8,150 bases of DNA, from positions 1 through 8,150 of the forward strand of contig JBJOLU010000139.1 in assembly GCA_046052705.1 (NCBI GenBank), given 5' to 3'. Positions 1-6,474 of this stretch are shown piece after piece. Numbering within the stretch: the stretch's first letter is position 1; the number at the start of each line of letters is the position of its first letter. The notes under the pieces are model-generated. The model was given only the letters and a program-made list of their open reading frames with translations. It had not been told where the DNA came from and did no database searches. The stretch comes from JBBATK01 sp046052705. GTDB taxonomy: Bacteria > Bacteroidota > Ignavibacteria > Kapaibacteriales > NICIL-2. A program made the position numbers and the translations under genes.

Positions 1-332
1 TAGCACTGGCCACTCGCTTTTACAAACAGCACTCAGATACTCCGGGCAAAATGCAGGCAAGTTTTGGCGGCGTGTATTCGATGCTTTGGAACAAGTACTT
101 CCTGGATGAAGCGTATCAGAAGCTTTTTGTCAACTCCACCTTTGCGTTGTCGCAATCTGCCTTGTGGAAGGTGTTTGATGTGCGCATCATCGATGGCATT
201 GTGAATGGCACAGCTACGCTTATAGAAAGACTGGCGCAACGTCTGCGCCGCGTACAGACCGGCATTGTTCAGAACTACGCGGTAGTGATGCTTGCAGGTA
301 TTGTAATGCTTCTCATTTATATGGTGATGTAG
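1..332 (+). CDS. nuoL: NADH-quinone oxidoreductase subunit L, C-terminal fragment (5' end outside window)
   Basis: The reading frame is open from base 3 and ends at TAG 330-332, giving the last 109 residues of the protein. NuoL is an antiporter-like membrane subunit of complex I that couples NADH:quinone electron transfer to proton pumping. The fragment matches the known NuoL tail: an NKYFLDEAYQ segment, then LWKVFDVRIIDGIVNG, then RRVQTGIVQNYAVVML leading into a final hydrophobic helix (about the last 18 residues). The related NuoM, NuoN and Mrp antiporter subunits do not usually carry this 'DxxxIDGxVNG ... LQTGxVQNYA' tail, which favours NuoL. A strong terminator follows within 90 bp and no nuoM or nuoN lies downstream on this strand, so nuoL appears to be the last gene of its transcript, unlike the common nuoL-M-N order. 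Confidence 0.9.
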   Translation, partial: ALATRFYKQHSDTPGKMQASFGGVYSMLWNKYFLDEAYQKLFVNSTFALSQSALWKVFDVRIIDGIVNGTATLIERLAQRLRRVQTGIVQNYAVVMLAGIVMLLIYMVM

Positions 333-379
333 CGATTTCGGCTCAAGGTATTCTTGAGTTCTGCAACATGTGAGTTTAC

Positions 380-421
380 AACAGCAAAGGCGCCGTATTC
401 ACGAGCGCCTTTGCTGTTTTT
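380..421 (+). terminator. Rho-independent terminator after nuoL
   Basis: A perfect 14-bp inverted repeat (left arm 380-393, AACAGCAAAGGCGC; right arm 405-418, GCGCCTTTGCTGTT) encloses an 11-base loop and runs into T417-T421. It lies 47 bp after the nuoL stop. The genes on either side converge here. In the minus direction the hairpin is identical but is followed only by TTGTAAAC, so it would be a weaker terminator for manC. Confidence 0.85.
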
Positions 422-469
422 GTCTACTTACTTTCGGTTTTATCCAATCTGTTTTTTCCTGTGATACGC

Positions 470-508
470 CGGTCGTCTGTATCGATCGTCTGTATCGGTC
501 GTCTGCAT
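470..508. repeat. 13-bp tandem repeat, three copies, just past the manC stop
   Basis: Three direct copies of CGGTCGTCTGTAT-like sequence lie end to end at 470-482, 483-495 and 496-508; copies two and three each differ from the first by one base. A fourth partial copy (CGGTGC) follows at 509. The block begins 9 bases beyond the manC stop codon on the minus strand, so it lies in the presumed 3' untranslated region of the manC transcript. No hairpin of note or coding frame explains it. Unit length and copy number do not fit a CRISPR array. Confidence 0.8.
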
Positions 509-517
509 CGGTGCCTA

Positions 518-1624
518 TTACATAAGCTTATTGATTTGCTTTCTGCGCAACAAATCCACAAGCTCGGACACACGATGCGTCTCTCCCCTCTTGCAGATCA
601 GAAGCAGGTTGTCCGAATCCAATACTACCAAGTCCTCCAAGCCAATCAGGCCTACCACTTTACCGTAGGAACTCACCAAACATCCTTTGGTCTGCACGGT
701 GAGCACATCGCCTTCGAGTACATTTTTTCGGGAATCTTTTTTACTCAACCGATATACTTCATCCCATGTACCTACGTCGCTCCATTCGAATGAGCTCAGC
801 ACGCAATACACTCGCTTAGATTTCTCCATGATACCGTAGTCTACAGAGATGGGGCGAATCTGTTTGTAAATACTCTCGATACGCAGCGTGCGCTCATCAG
901 CAGAGAGCGGAAGGCGCAACTGCTCGAACATTCCTGCATAGTCCGGCAGATAGGTGCGAAGCTCTTCGTCGAAGCTGGACAATGTGAACACAAACATTCC
1001 GCTGTTCCACAGAAAATCACCGGCGTCGATGAATCGTTCGGCGGTGTCGCGGTCCGGCTTTTCGGCAAACACATTCACGCGGCGCAGAGCCATACTCTCG
1101 GTGTCTGCCAACTTCACTGCGGTGTCGCTCACTTGCATGTATCCAAAACCGGTCTCGGGTCTGGACGGTTGCAAACCAATGGTAATCAATCCTTGAGTTT
1201 CTTTGGCAGCGGCCACGGCAGTACGCAGACTATCATGAAACTCGCCAATGTTGTGAACCACGTGGTCGCTGGGCAGCACCACCACCGGCATGTCCGACGG
1301 GTGCAATGCAGAAAGCGTCATATTCGCGAGCGCCAGCGATGGAGCGGTGTTGCGGCGAAAAGGCTCGGTAATGATATTCGCTTCGGGAACCAAAGGTACC
1401 TGATCTTTAACCAGGGGCAACAAGTGCTCGGTGGTTACCACATAAATGCGCGATGGGTCGAACACCGGCAGCAAACGTGCAACCGTGTTCTGAATCATGG
1501 TACCCTCGCCCAACAGATGAATAAACTGTTTGGGCCGCAGTTCGGTGCTGCGCGGGTACAACTGACTTCCCGAGCCTCCGGCAAGCACCACTGCTACTGC
1601 ATCTATGTATCGGGAAGAAATCAT
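518..1624 (-). CDS. manC: Mannose-1-phosphate guanylyltransferase (GDP-mannose pyrophosphorylase)
   Basis: It makes GDP-mannose from mannose 1-phosphate and GTP in the cytoplasm, supplying mannose, fucose or rhamnose donors for surface glycans. From the ATG at 1622-1624 it has 368 residues, the size of the short class that lacks the C-terminal phosphomannose isomerase domain. Visible family motifs are LAGGSGS (14-20), PKQF (31-34), EPFRRNTAP (87-95), PSDH (118-121), TGFGYM (158-163), EKP (188-190), WNSGMF (206-211), VDYGIMEKS (261-269) and EWSDVGTW (280-287). The loop normally reads GxGxRL, but here residue 21 is Gln (codon CAG) in place of the conserved Arg. A GTG at 1637-1639 would add five residues; the ATG gives the more usual short lead before the first beta strand, and no Shine-Dalgarno decides between them. 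It is the last gene of the dus-tilS-hpt-manC series, 18-33 bp after hpt. Confidence 0.9.
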   Translation of the reverse strand: MISSRYIDAVAVVLAGGSGSQLYPRSTELRPKQFIHLLGEGTMIQNTVARLLPVFDPSRIYVVTTEHLLPLVKDQVPLVPEANIITEPFRRNTAPSLALANMTLSALHPSDMPVVVLPSDHVVHNIGEFHDSLRTAVAAAKETQGLITIGLQPSRPETGFGYMQVSDTAVKLADTESMALRRVNVFAEKPDRDTAERFIDAGDFLWNSGMFVFTLSSFDEELRTYLPDYAGMFEQLRLPLSADERTLRIESIYKQIRPISVDYGIMEKSKRVYCVLSSFEWSDVGTWDEVYRLSKKDSRKNVLEGDVLTVQTKGCLVSSYGKVVGLIGLEDLVVLDSDNLLLICKRGETHRVSELVDLLRRKQINKLM

Positions 1625-1657
1625 GTTCGTTAATAACACTCAGCGTGCTTGATTATC

Positions 1658-2230
1658 TCAGTTGATGTTTGTGTACGGCGATTGCGATGTACTATCCGCA
1701 ATCAATTCATAGATGTCCGTGAGTTCGCGGCCGCGGCCTGCATAGTCTAGACCATAACCAACCAAAAACTCGGACTCCATTTCGAAGCATCGGTACTGCA
1801 CCTGCACAGGAACCGCGTGCGCAGCCGGCTTATTCACCACAGCTGCCACCGCTACCGATCGCGGATGTTGATCGGCAAGTTTGGCCAGAATGGCGCGTAT
1901 GGTAGTGCCGGTATCAACGATGTCTTCAACGATGATCACGTCCTTCTCGCGAACATTCGGCACCAAACCACCGAAGTCCACGACGCCTTTGGATTGTGTA
2001 CCCGAGCCGTAGCTCGATGCTTGAATACACGCCATGGTACAAGGTATGCCAACCAATCGTAGTAGATCAACCGCAAAGAACATTGCGCCGTTCACCACCA
2101 CTACAAACACCGGCTCGCGATCTGCATAGTCTGCTCGGATGCTGCGCGCAACCTCGGCTACGCGTTCCACAATTTCCGCCCGGGAAAACCGCAGCCGGAA
2201 GCTTAAATCGTGAAGAGTTACGGTGCTCAT
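1658..2230 (-). CDS. hpt: Hypoxanthine phosphoribosyltransferase
   Basis: It salvages hypoxanthine (and usually guanine) with PRPP to give IMP or GMP. The 190-residue length is typical of the bacterial enzyme. The PRPP-binding signature is clear at residues 98-110 (VIIVEDIVDTGTT). Other family marks are NGAMFFAVDLLR (47-58), the flexible-loop SSYGSGTQSKG (72-82), the base-contacting Lys in VVNKPAAH (131-138) and FLVGYGLDYAGRGREL (155-170). Residue 47 is Asn where many family members have Lys before the cis-peptide Gly. Its ATG (2228-2230) overlaps the tilS stop as ATGA, so translation is probably coupled. Adjacency of tilS and hpt is widespread in bacteria, and fused TilS-HPRT proteins exist; in many genomes ftsH comes next, whereas here manC does. 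Confidence 0.93.
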   Translation of the reverse strand: MSTVTLHDLSFRLRFSRAEIVERVAEVARSIRADYADREPVFVVVVNGAMFFAVDLLRLVGIPCTMACIQASSYGSGTQSKGVVDFGGLVPNVREKDVIIVEDIVDTGTTIRAILAKLADQHPRSVAVAAVVNKPAAHAVPVQVQYRCFEMESEFLVGYGLDYAGRGRELTDIYELIADSTSQSPYTNIN

Positions 2231-5097
2231 CCCTTGTCTGAAAATGTGGCGCGAACAATTCTGCGCGTTTCGTTCGTGATTTTAAAATCTTCGCTCATGC
2301 GCAAGCCACAAGCCCAGATGATATCCGTAGATGTTGCCAGCACCAACTTGCTGGCGCGCTCGCCGGCATCCACTTTCTCGTTGGTAAGAAGGTCACTGAT
2401 TTTTACGTGACCGTGCAGGCCGATAGCATGCAGAATATCGCCCGCATGCCAAGTGCGAAGAGTCAAACGATACGGCAGTCTGTCGTAATCGAAGAACTCA
2501 ATCATTTTGTCCTGCCCGATACGCACATCATTACGATGGCACTCCTCCAGCGTGAGCGTGTACTTACCTATGGTATAGCTGCCCAACTTGTAAATAGTTA
2601 GGAACACTTCCTGCAAGTGTTGCTCGTACATCAGCACAATCTCGCCGCGGTTTCGCAACGCAATCAGATTGTTGACAATAGTCTCGCGCGCACCCACCTC
2701 TTTATTGAGCAGCGACAATATTCTATCCATCGACGCAAACGATACCGTCCTGCCAAAGGTGAGCGTGGAAATGCAACGCTCGATAATCTCGCTCTGAAGA
2801 AACTCGTGCAATGCTTCCAGCTTGTGAATGTCGATCACACAAGAGTCTTCCTTCTCGTTCACCACCGAGTGATAGGTGGAGTCGATAAACGATTCAATAA
2901 AGCCGTCGGCCTTGCGCAGCAATGTGGCCGTGCGGTTCAGAGACTCGATGATCTTCGGATTGAACTCTTCTTTCAATCGCGGCAGAACCTCGTGCCGAAC
3001 TTTGTTCCGCGTGTAGGTAGTCAATGTATTGGTTTCGTCTTCGAACCATTCCAGCTCGCGCTCCTGCGCATAGCTGATAATCTCTTCTTTGGACAATTGT
3101 AACAGCGGTCTGATCAACTGTGTTTTCTTCACCAGAGGACGGCGCGGAGGAATGCCCGCCAGGCCGCTCAATCCTGTACCGCGGAACAAATTCATGAGCA
3201 AGGTTTCGGCGGCGTCGTCGGCCGTGTGTGCTGTGGCACAAGAGTTTGCGCGTATGGTGCTTGCCGTCTGTCGGAAGAATTTATATCGCAACTCACGAGC
3301 CGCAACTTCCTCCGAGAGAGAATGCTTTTTGGCAAATTCCTTTACCTGAACTTGCGTTGAATGGCAGGGAACATCGTACTTCTGCGCAAGTGAGCGAACG
3401 AACTTTTCGTCGCGCTTTGCGTCGGCACCGCGAAGTCCGTGATTTACATGTGCTACGCTCAACGAAAAACCATGCTCGAACGATAGCACATGAAGGATAT
3501 CCAAGAGCACAACCGAATCAACTCCACCGCTTACACCAACCAGAATTGACTCGCCATCTTCCACAAGTAAATCGTGGATCATATACTTTTCCACTCGCTC
3601 CGCAATACGAGCAACAAAGTCGCTGAGCTCGGGCTTTTTCGTAATGTCTTTGTATACAAAAAATCTCTTCGGAGGAGGCAACGCATAGCGCTCTTCGGCT
3701 ACGGTATCAAGAGTGTCGGAGTGCTCGGGCGCTTGCTTCGCTCGCGCTGCAGGCGGCGGGCTTTTCTTGCCTCTGCCTTTACCACGGCCGCGAGGTTCCT
3801 GCACTGCAGAGCTGTCGGTGCGCGAAGGTTCCTGCGCTTCGTAGCTATCGTGAACATCAGGAGCGTCACCTGACGGCCGTTGATTACGTGCCGCTTGATC
3901 GTTGCTATGATCTGCAGTATCCTGGTGTTGAGTATCTGCGGTGCGTGGCTCTTGCTTGTTGCCGCGCCTGTTGTTGCGATTACCGTCACGGTTACCATCT
4001 CGGCGGTTCTGATCACGATCGTTCGCTCTTCTGCCCTGCCCACGCTGATCACGGCGCTCGTCCACTTCTTCTTCGCGCGAGCGATCGTCGCGTCCCTTTG
4101 AACGGTTGTCCGAAGTGGGTCTTTCCGCGGGCGCTGTATCGGGTGTGTCGACAGGTGCTTCACCGTCAAACTCATAAGTGCGCTCGTCACCATCGATGTT
4201 CGGTTCTGCATCATCACCTTGTGATTGACGGCGTTGAATACGTTCCAACTTCTTCTGCTCGCGCCACAAACGACGCTTCTCTATCCACTCCAGACGTCGC
4301 TTTTCCCGGCGGCTAATGGGAGCGCCATTCTCGTCTACAGTAGTACCCTGCAGTGAAGCATCGATGGCGGAATCGGCGCCGGAATCAAGCTCGTTGCCGG
4401 CCCGCGGCGCTTGTCGATTTACTTGTTGATTCGGCCTTTGTTGCCCGCGGTTATTGCCTCTTCCGCGGTCGTTATCTCTTCCACGGTCATTACCGCGAGT
4501 TTCGGATCCTTGCTGCTCGCTTCTGCGAGTATCGGAAGATTGTGTGGCTGCCGGTTGCGTGTCCGCACCTTTGCGCTGACTTTTTTCCGTTTTCAAGCTG
4601 GAGATAAATGCAGCTACCTCGTTGATATCAGGAGCTGTTGTTTCTGCCGTGGACTGTTTCGCGGGTTTTGATGTTCCCGGCTTGTTCGTGGTAGTGGCAG
4701 AGGCAGTTGCCTTCGCCGGCTTCACAGACTTGGTAGACTTAGCAGCTTTCGAAGCCTTGGCAGAGGTCTTCTTCGCCGCTTCGTCTTTAGGCGAAGCCTT
4801 CGGTGCCTCGGATGCCGGCGTTGATGCGGCTTTCTTCGACGCGGCGGCCTTCGCAGGAGCCGGTTTTGGCGCTGCTTTAGCTGATGCAGATTTGGCTGAA
4901 GTCGTTGCAGATTTGGCTGAAGTCGTTGAAGCCTTCGCTGAAGTTGTTGCAGTCTTCGCTGAAGTTCTTTTGGCTGTTGCAACCTTTGTTGTTGCTGCCT
5001 TTGCTTTGCGGGAGCCGGCGCCGGTGCGAGCGCCTGACTGCGCTGCCGGCGGTGTATCGGAGCCCTGCTGCTCCGATTGACGAGGATCTTCCATCAT
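2227..5097 (-). CDS. tilS: tRNA(Ile)-lysidine synthetase with about 475-residue low-complexity N-terminal extension
   Basis: TilS uses ATP to join lysine to C34 of the CAU anticodon of a minor tRNA-Ile, changing its reading from AUG to AUA; it is normally essential. The protein has 956 residues, about twice the usual 430-480. The enzyme occupies roughly residues 477-956: PP-loop SGGVDS (523-528), SVAHVNHGLRG (547-557), EEVAARELRY (596-605), ATAHTADDAAETLLMNLFRG (621-640), RNKVRHEVLP (697-706), and a TilS C-terminal domain (about 875-951) with RTWHAGDILHAIGLHG and IIWACGLRMSEDFKIT. Residues 1-150 are Lys/Ala/Thr/Ser-rich with four heptads (45-72); 155-172 may form a short helix; 201-229 and 330-385 are Arg/Asn/Asp/Gly-rich; 262-291 is a very basic helix; 295-325 is acidic. 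The start is ATGATG at 5092-5097. M506 would be an internal start, but too close to the PP-loop to be convincing. The frame is unbroken through to the hpt overlap. Confidence 0.93.
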   Translation of the reverse strand: MMEDPRQSEQQGSDTPPAAQSGARTGAGSRKAKAATTKVATAKRTSAKTATTSAKASTTSAKSATTSAKSASAKAAPKPAPAKAAASKKAASTPASEAPKASPKDEAAKKTSAKASKAAKSTKSVKPAKATASATTTNKPGTSKPAKQSTAETTAPDINEVAAFISSLKTEKSQRKGADTQPAATQSSDTRRSEQQGSETRGNDRGRDNDRGRGNNRGQQRPNQQVNRQAPRAGNELDSGADSAIDASLQGTTVDENGAPISRREKRRLEWIEKRRLWREQKKLERIQRRQSQGDDAEPNIDGDERTYEFDGEAPVDTPDTAPAERPTSDNRSKGRDDRSREEEVDERRDQRGQGRRANDRDQNRRDGNRDGNRNNRRGNKQEPRTADTQHQDTADHSNDQAARNQRPSGDAPDVHDSYEAQEPSRTDSSAVQEPRGRGKGRGKKSPPPAARAKQAPEHSDTLDTVAEERYALPPPKRFFVYKDITKKPELSDFVARIAERVEKYMIHDLLVEDGESILVGVSGGVDSVVLLDILHVLSFEHGFSLSVAHVNHGLRGADAKRDEKFVRSLAQKYDVPCHSTQVQVKEFAKKHSLSEEVAARELRYKFFRQTASTIRANSCATAHTADDAAETLLMNLFRGTGLSGLAGIPPRRPLVKKTQLIRPLLQLSKEEIISYAQERELEWFEDETNTLTTYTRNKVRHEVLPRLKEEFNPKIIESLNRTATLLRKADGFIESFIDSTYHSVVNEKEDSCVIDIHKLEALHEFLQSEIIERCISTLTFGRTVSFASMDRILSLLNKEVGARETIVNNLIALRNRGEIVLMYEQHLQEVFLTIYKLGSYTIGKYTLTLEECHRNDVRIGQDKMIEFFDYDRLPYRLTLRTWHAGDILHAIGLHGHVKISDLLTNEKVDAGERASKLVLATSTDIIWACGLRMSEDFKITNETRRIVRATFSDKG
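3667..5097 (-). other. Disordered, charged N-terminal region of TilS (residues 1-477)
   Basis: This stretch encodes no recognised domain. Its composition changes in blocks: a histone-H1-like Lys/Ala/Thr/Ser tail, a Gln/Asn/Arg/Gly tract with six-residue NDRGRx units (about 203-220), an Arg/Trp-rich helical block (262-291), an acidic block, a second Arg/Asp/Asn tract with DGNR units (about 367-375), and a final RGRGKGRGKK (436-445) before the TilS fold. Such tracts resemble nucleic-acid-binding disordered tails on other bacterial RNA enzymes, so RNA binding or condensate formation is a fair guess, but it is inference. Several antisense frames are open here because of the biased composition; the minus-strand frame continues without break into a conserved enzyme, which supports it as the real one. 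Confidence 0.75.
4882..4969 (-). repeat. 21-bp tandem repeat encoding TSAK heptads
   Basis: Four 21-bp units lie end to end at 4886-4906, 4907-4927, 4928-4948 and 4949-4969. The first two (GCAGATTTGGCTGAAGTCGTT is 21 bases, so only its position is given) are identical; the other two diverge at several bases. In the tilS frame they read as heptads TSAKTAT, TSAKAST, TSAKSAT and TSAKSAS at residues 45-72. Because the unit is a multiple of three, gain or loss of copies would keep the frame. Confidence 0.88.
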
Positions 5098-5184
5098 AAT
5101 TCAAATGTTGTCTGCTTGTGGCAAGCCCGTGCACGCAAAAACAATTTTGCTGCCATGGGTACCATCAAGAGACGACTGCATCCT
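5098..5184. other. 87-bp dus-tilS spacer, no firm element
   Basis: I see no TAnnTTTG-type promoter on the minus strand and no Shine-Dalgarno before tilS. Small inverted repeats exist (GCAAAA...TTTTGC, about 5136-5151; CTGCAT...ATGCAG, 5176-5192, overlapping the dus stop), but neither is followed by a T tract. Read-through from dus into tilS is the simplest reading. Confidence 0.4.
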
Positions 5185-6213
5185 TTATGCAGCGCCGGAA
5201 CTCAGAGTTTGAGCTTCCCGGGAGTGAGCAGATACGTCGTCATGTGAACGGAGGAATTCCACATACTCTCGAAGACGATCTTCGATTTGTGAATACGACT
5301 CCGTGTGCACAAGATCACGACGTACCGACGACGCCATGGGCAAACCTTTGAGATAGCCGGAAAAAAATTTTCGAAATTCTATACTTGAGCGCCGCTCATT
5401 ACCGCTTCGGGCAATAGTTCGACGCAATTGCTCCAAACAAATGTCCACGCGTTCTTCCACCGTTGCCGGCTCCGGTTGAACGCCCGTACGTAAATACTCT
5501 TGTGTTTCTCTGAAGATGAACGGATTGGTAATAGCCGCGCGTCCGATCATTACAGCATCGCAGCCTGTTTCCGCAAACGCTCTCTCTGCATCCTGAGGGG
5601 TTACTACATCACCGTTTAGAATGACGGGAATGGAAACCGCCTGTTTGATTTTGGGAATCCAGCTCCAATCCGCCGAACCGCTGTGACCCATGTCTCGGGT
5701 GCGGCAATGTACCGTTATCGCTGCAGCTCCTGCATCCTGCATCATCTTTGCTACGTCCACGATAACAATAGAACTTGGATCCCATCCCAGGCGCGTCTTC
5801 ACGGTAACCGGCAAACCAACGGCGTCCACAACTGCTTTGGTCATCTTTGCCATGGTCTCAGGCTCGCGAAGCAATGCGGCACCGGCGTTTCTTGCCACCA
5901 CATTTTTCACCCAACAACCAAAATTGATATCGATAAACTCCGGCTTCGACTGCTCGGTGATACGAGCTGCTTCTACCATCACATCAATGTTCCCTCCAAA
6001 AATCTGGATGGCTACCGGATGTTCATCCGGGTCCAAATCCAACTTCTGAAGCGAGCGACGCGCATCACGCACCAATCCTTCGCTCGAGATAAACTCCGTG
6101 TACACGATATCGGCACCAAGGCGGCGGCATATCACTCTAAACGGAAGATCGCTGACGTCTTCCATGGGGGCAAGTAATACTCCGCGCTCAACTTCTACGG
6201 TACCAATGTTCAT
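5185..6213 (-). CDS. dus: tRNA-dihydrouridine synthase
   Basis: Dus enzymes are flavoproteins that reduce uridines in tRNA loops to dihydrouridine with NADPH. From the ATG at 6211-6213 the protein has 342 residues, usual for the family. Visible features are LAPMEDVSDLPFR (14-26) at the FMN barrel's start, YTEFISSEGL (38-47), DINFGC (95-100) with the presumed catalytic Cys100, VKTRLGW (138-144), the HCRTR motif (169-173) with presumed active-site His169, ILNGDV (198-203), CDAVMIGRAAITNPFIF (218-234), and a helical RNA-binding C-terminal part. Residue 101 is Trp, where most Dus proteins have Pro after the Cys. A GTG at 6349-6351 would add 46 residues of non-conserved sequence and was not used. 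The gene starts 256 bp after the glycosyltransferase stop and ends 87 bp before tilS. Which uridine it modifies, and hence its subfamily letter, cannot be told from the sequence. Confidence 0.92.
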   Translation of the reverse strand: MNIGTVEVERGVLLAPMEDVSDLPFRVICRRLGADIVYTEFISSEGLVRDARRSLQKLDLDPDEHPVAIQIFGGNIDVMVEAARITEQSKPEFIDINFGCWVKNVVARNAGAALLREPETMAKMTKAVVDAVGLPVTVKTRLGWDPSSIVIVDVAKMMQDAGAAAITVHCRTRDMGHSGSADWSWIPKIKQAVSIPVILNGDVVTPQDAERAFAETGCDAVMIGRAAITNPFIFRETQEYLRTGVQPEPATVEERVDICLEQLRRTIARSGNERRSSIEFRKFFSGYLKGLPMASSVRRDLVHTESYSQIEDRLREYVEFLRSHDDVSAHSREAQTLSSGAA

Positions 6214-6469
6214 GGTGTCGGAATCCAACCCGAGGTGAATAAAAAACACTACTCTGCGCGAATAGCTTCGCAAAATACAAAGGTTTATTCGGTTTACTCG
6301 GGTGGACTGCTGCCCCGCAATCTGCTCTGCGCCGTGAGCCGCGATGATCACCCTGCACGAATACCCCGTAGGAGTACGTAAACGTGGCTCGTATAGCCCG
6401 CAGAATCCTTTTCATTGCTACCCAGCGAAACACTCAGTGAAACATACAGAGAAACACTCAGTGAAACAT
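6214..6469. other. 256-bp gap upstream of dus, no convincing gene
   Basis: The gap lies between the glycosyltransferase stop and the dus start on the minus strand. Its left part must hold the dus promoter if dus is transcribed separately. A TATTTTG near 6274-6280 (minus strand) is one base short of the TAnnTTTG spacing and is only a near miss. The right end is filled by the 12-bp tandem repeat. A minus-strand frame at 6188-6433 is open but runs into dus in another frame and resembles nothing. No terminator hairpin with T tract and no RNA gene was recognised. Confidence 0.4.
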
Positions 6470-6474
6470 TCAAC
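6427..6474. repeat. 12-bp tandem repeat spanning the glycosyltransferase stop codon
   Basis: Four 12-bp units lie end to end: GAAACACTCAGT (6427-6438), GAAACATACAGA (6439-6450), GAAACACTCAGT again (6451-6462) and GAAACATTCAAC (6463-6474). Units one and three are identical, so the array can also be seen as two 24-bp units. It covers the stop codon (6470-6472) of the minus-strand glycosyltransferase and runs on into its presumed 3' untranslated region. In a different minus-strand frame it would read LSVS-type repeats, but that frame has no other support. Confidence 0.85.

Noticed and set aside
470..508. Tandem repeats here and at 6427-6474 as CRISPR arrays
   Set aside because: Units are 12-13 bp and directly contiguous, with no unique spacers and no cas genes.
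1133..1633. Plus-strand frame antisense to manC
   Set aside because: It is a shadow frame; the minus strand holds a full set of guanylyltransferase motifs.
4622..5080. Long open plus-strand frame antisense to the TilS N-terminus, rich in Ala/Val/Phe
   Set aside because: It mirrors the Lys/Ala repeat codons of tilS, has no recognisable family or start signal, and the minus-strand frame runs into a conserved enzyme.
5176..5192. Hairpin CTGCAT-N5-ATGCAG at the dus stop as a terminator
   Set aside because: Only six base pairs with no following T tract on the minus strand.
6274..6280. TATTTTG as a promoter element for dus
   Set aside because: It is one base short of the TAnnTTTG spacing and has no supporting -33 element.
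6214..6351. Upstream GTG start for dus adding 46 residues
   Set aside because: The added residues precede the conserved FMN-barrel start without resembling the family; the ATG at 6213 gives the usual length.
6188..6433. Small minus-strand frame between the glycosyltransferase and dus
   Set aside because: It overlaps the dus start in another frame, its far end derives from the tandem repeat, and it resembles no known protein.
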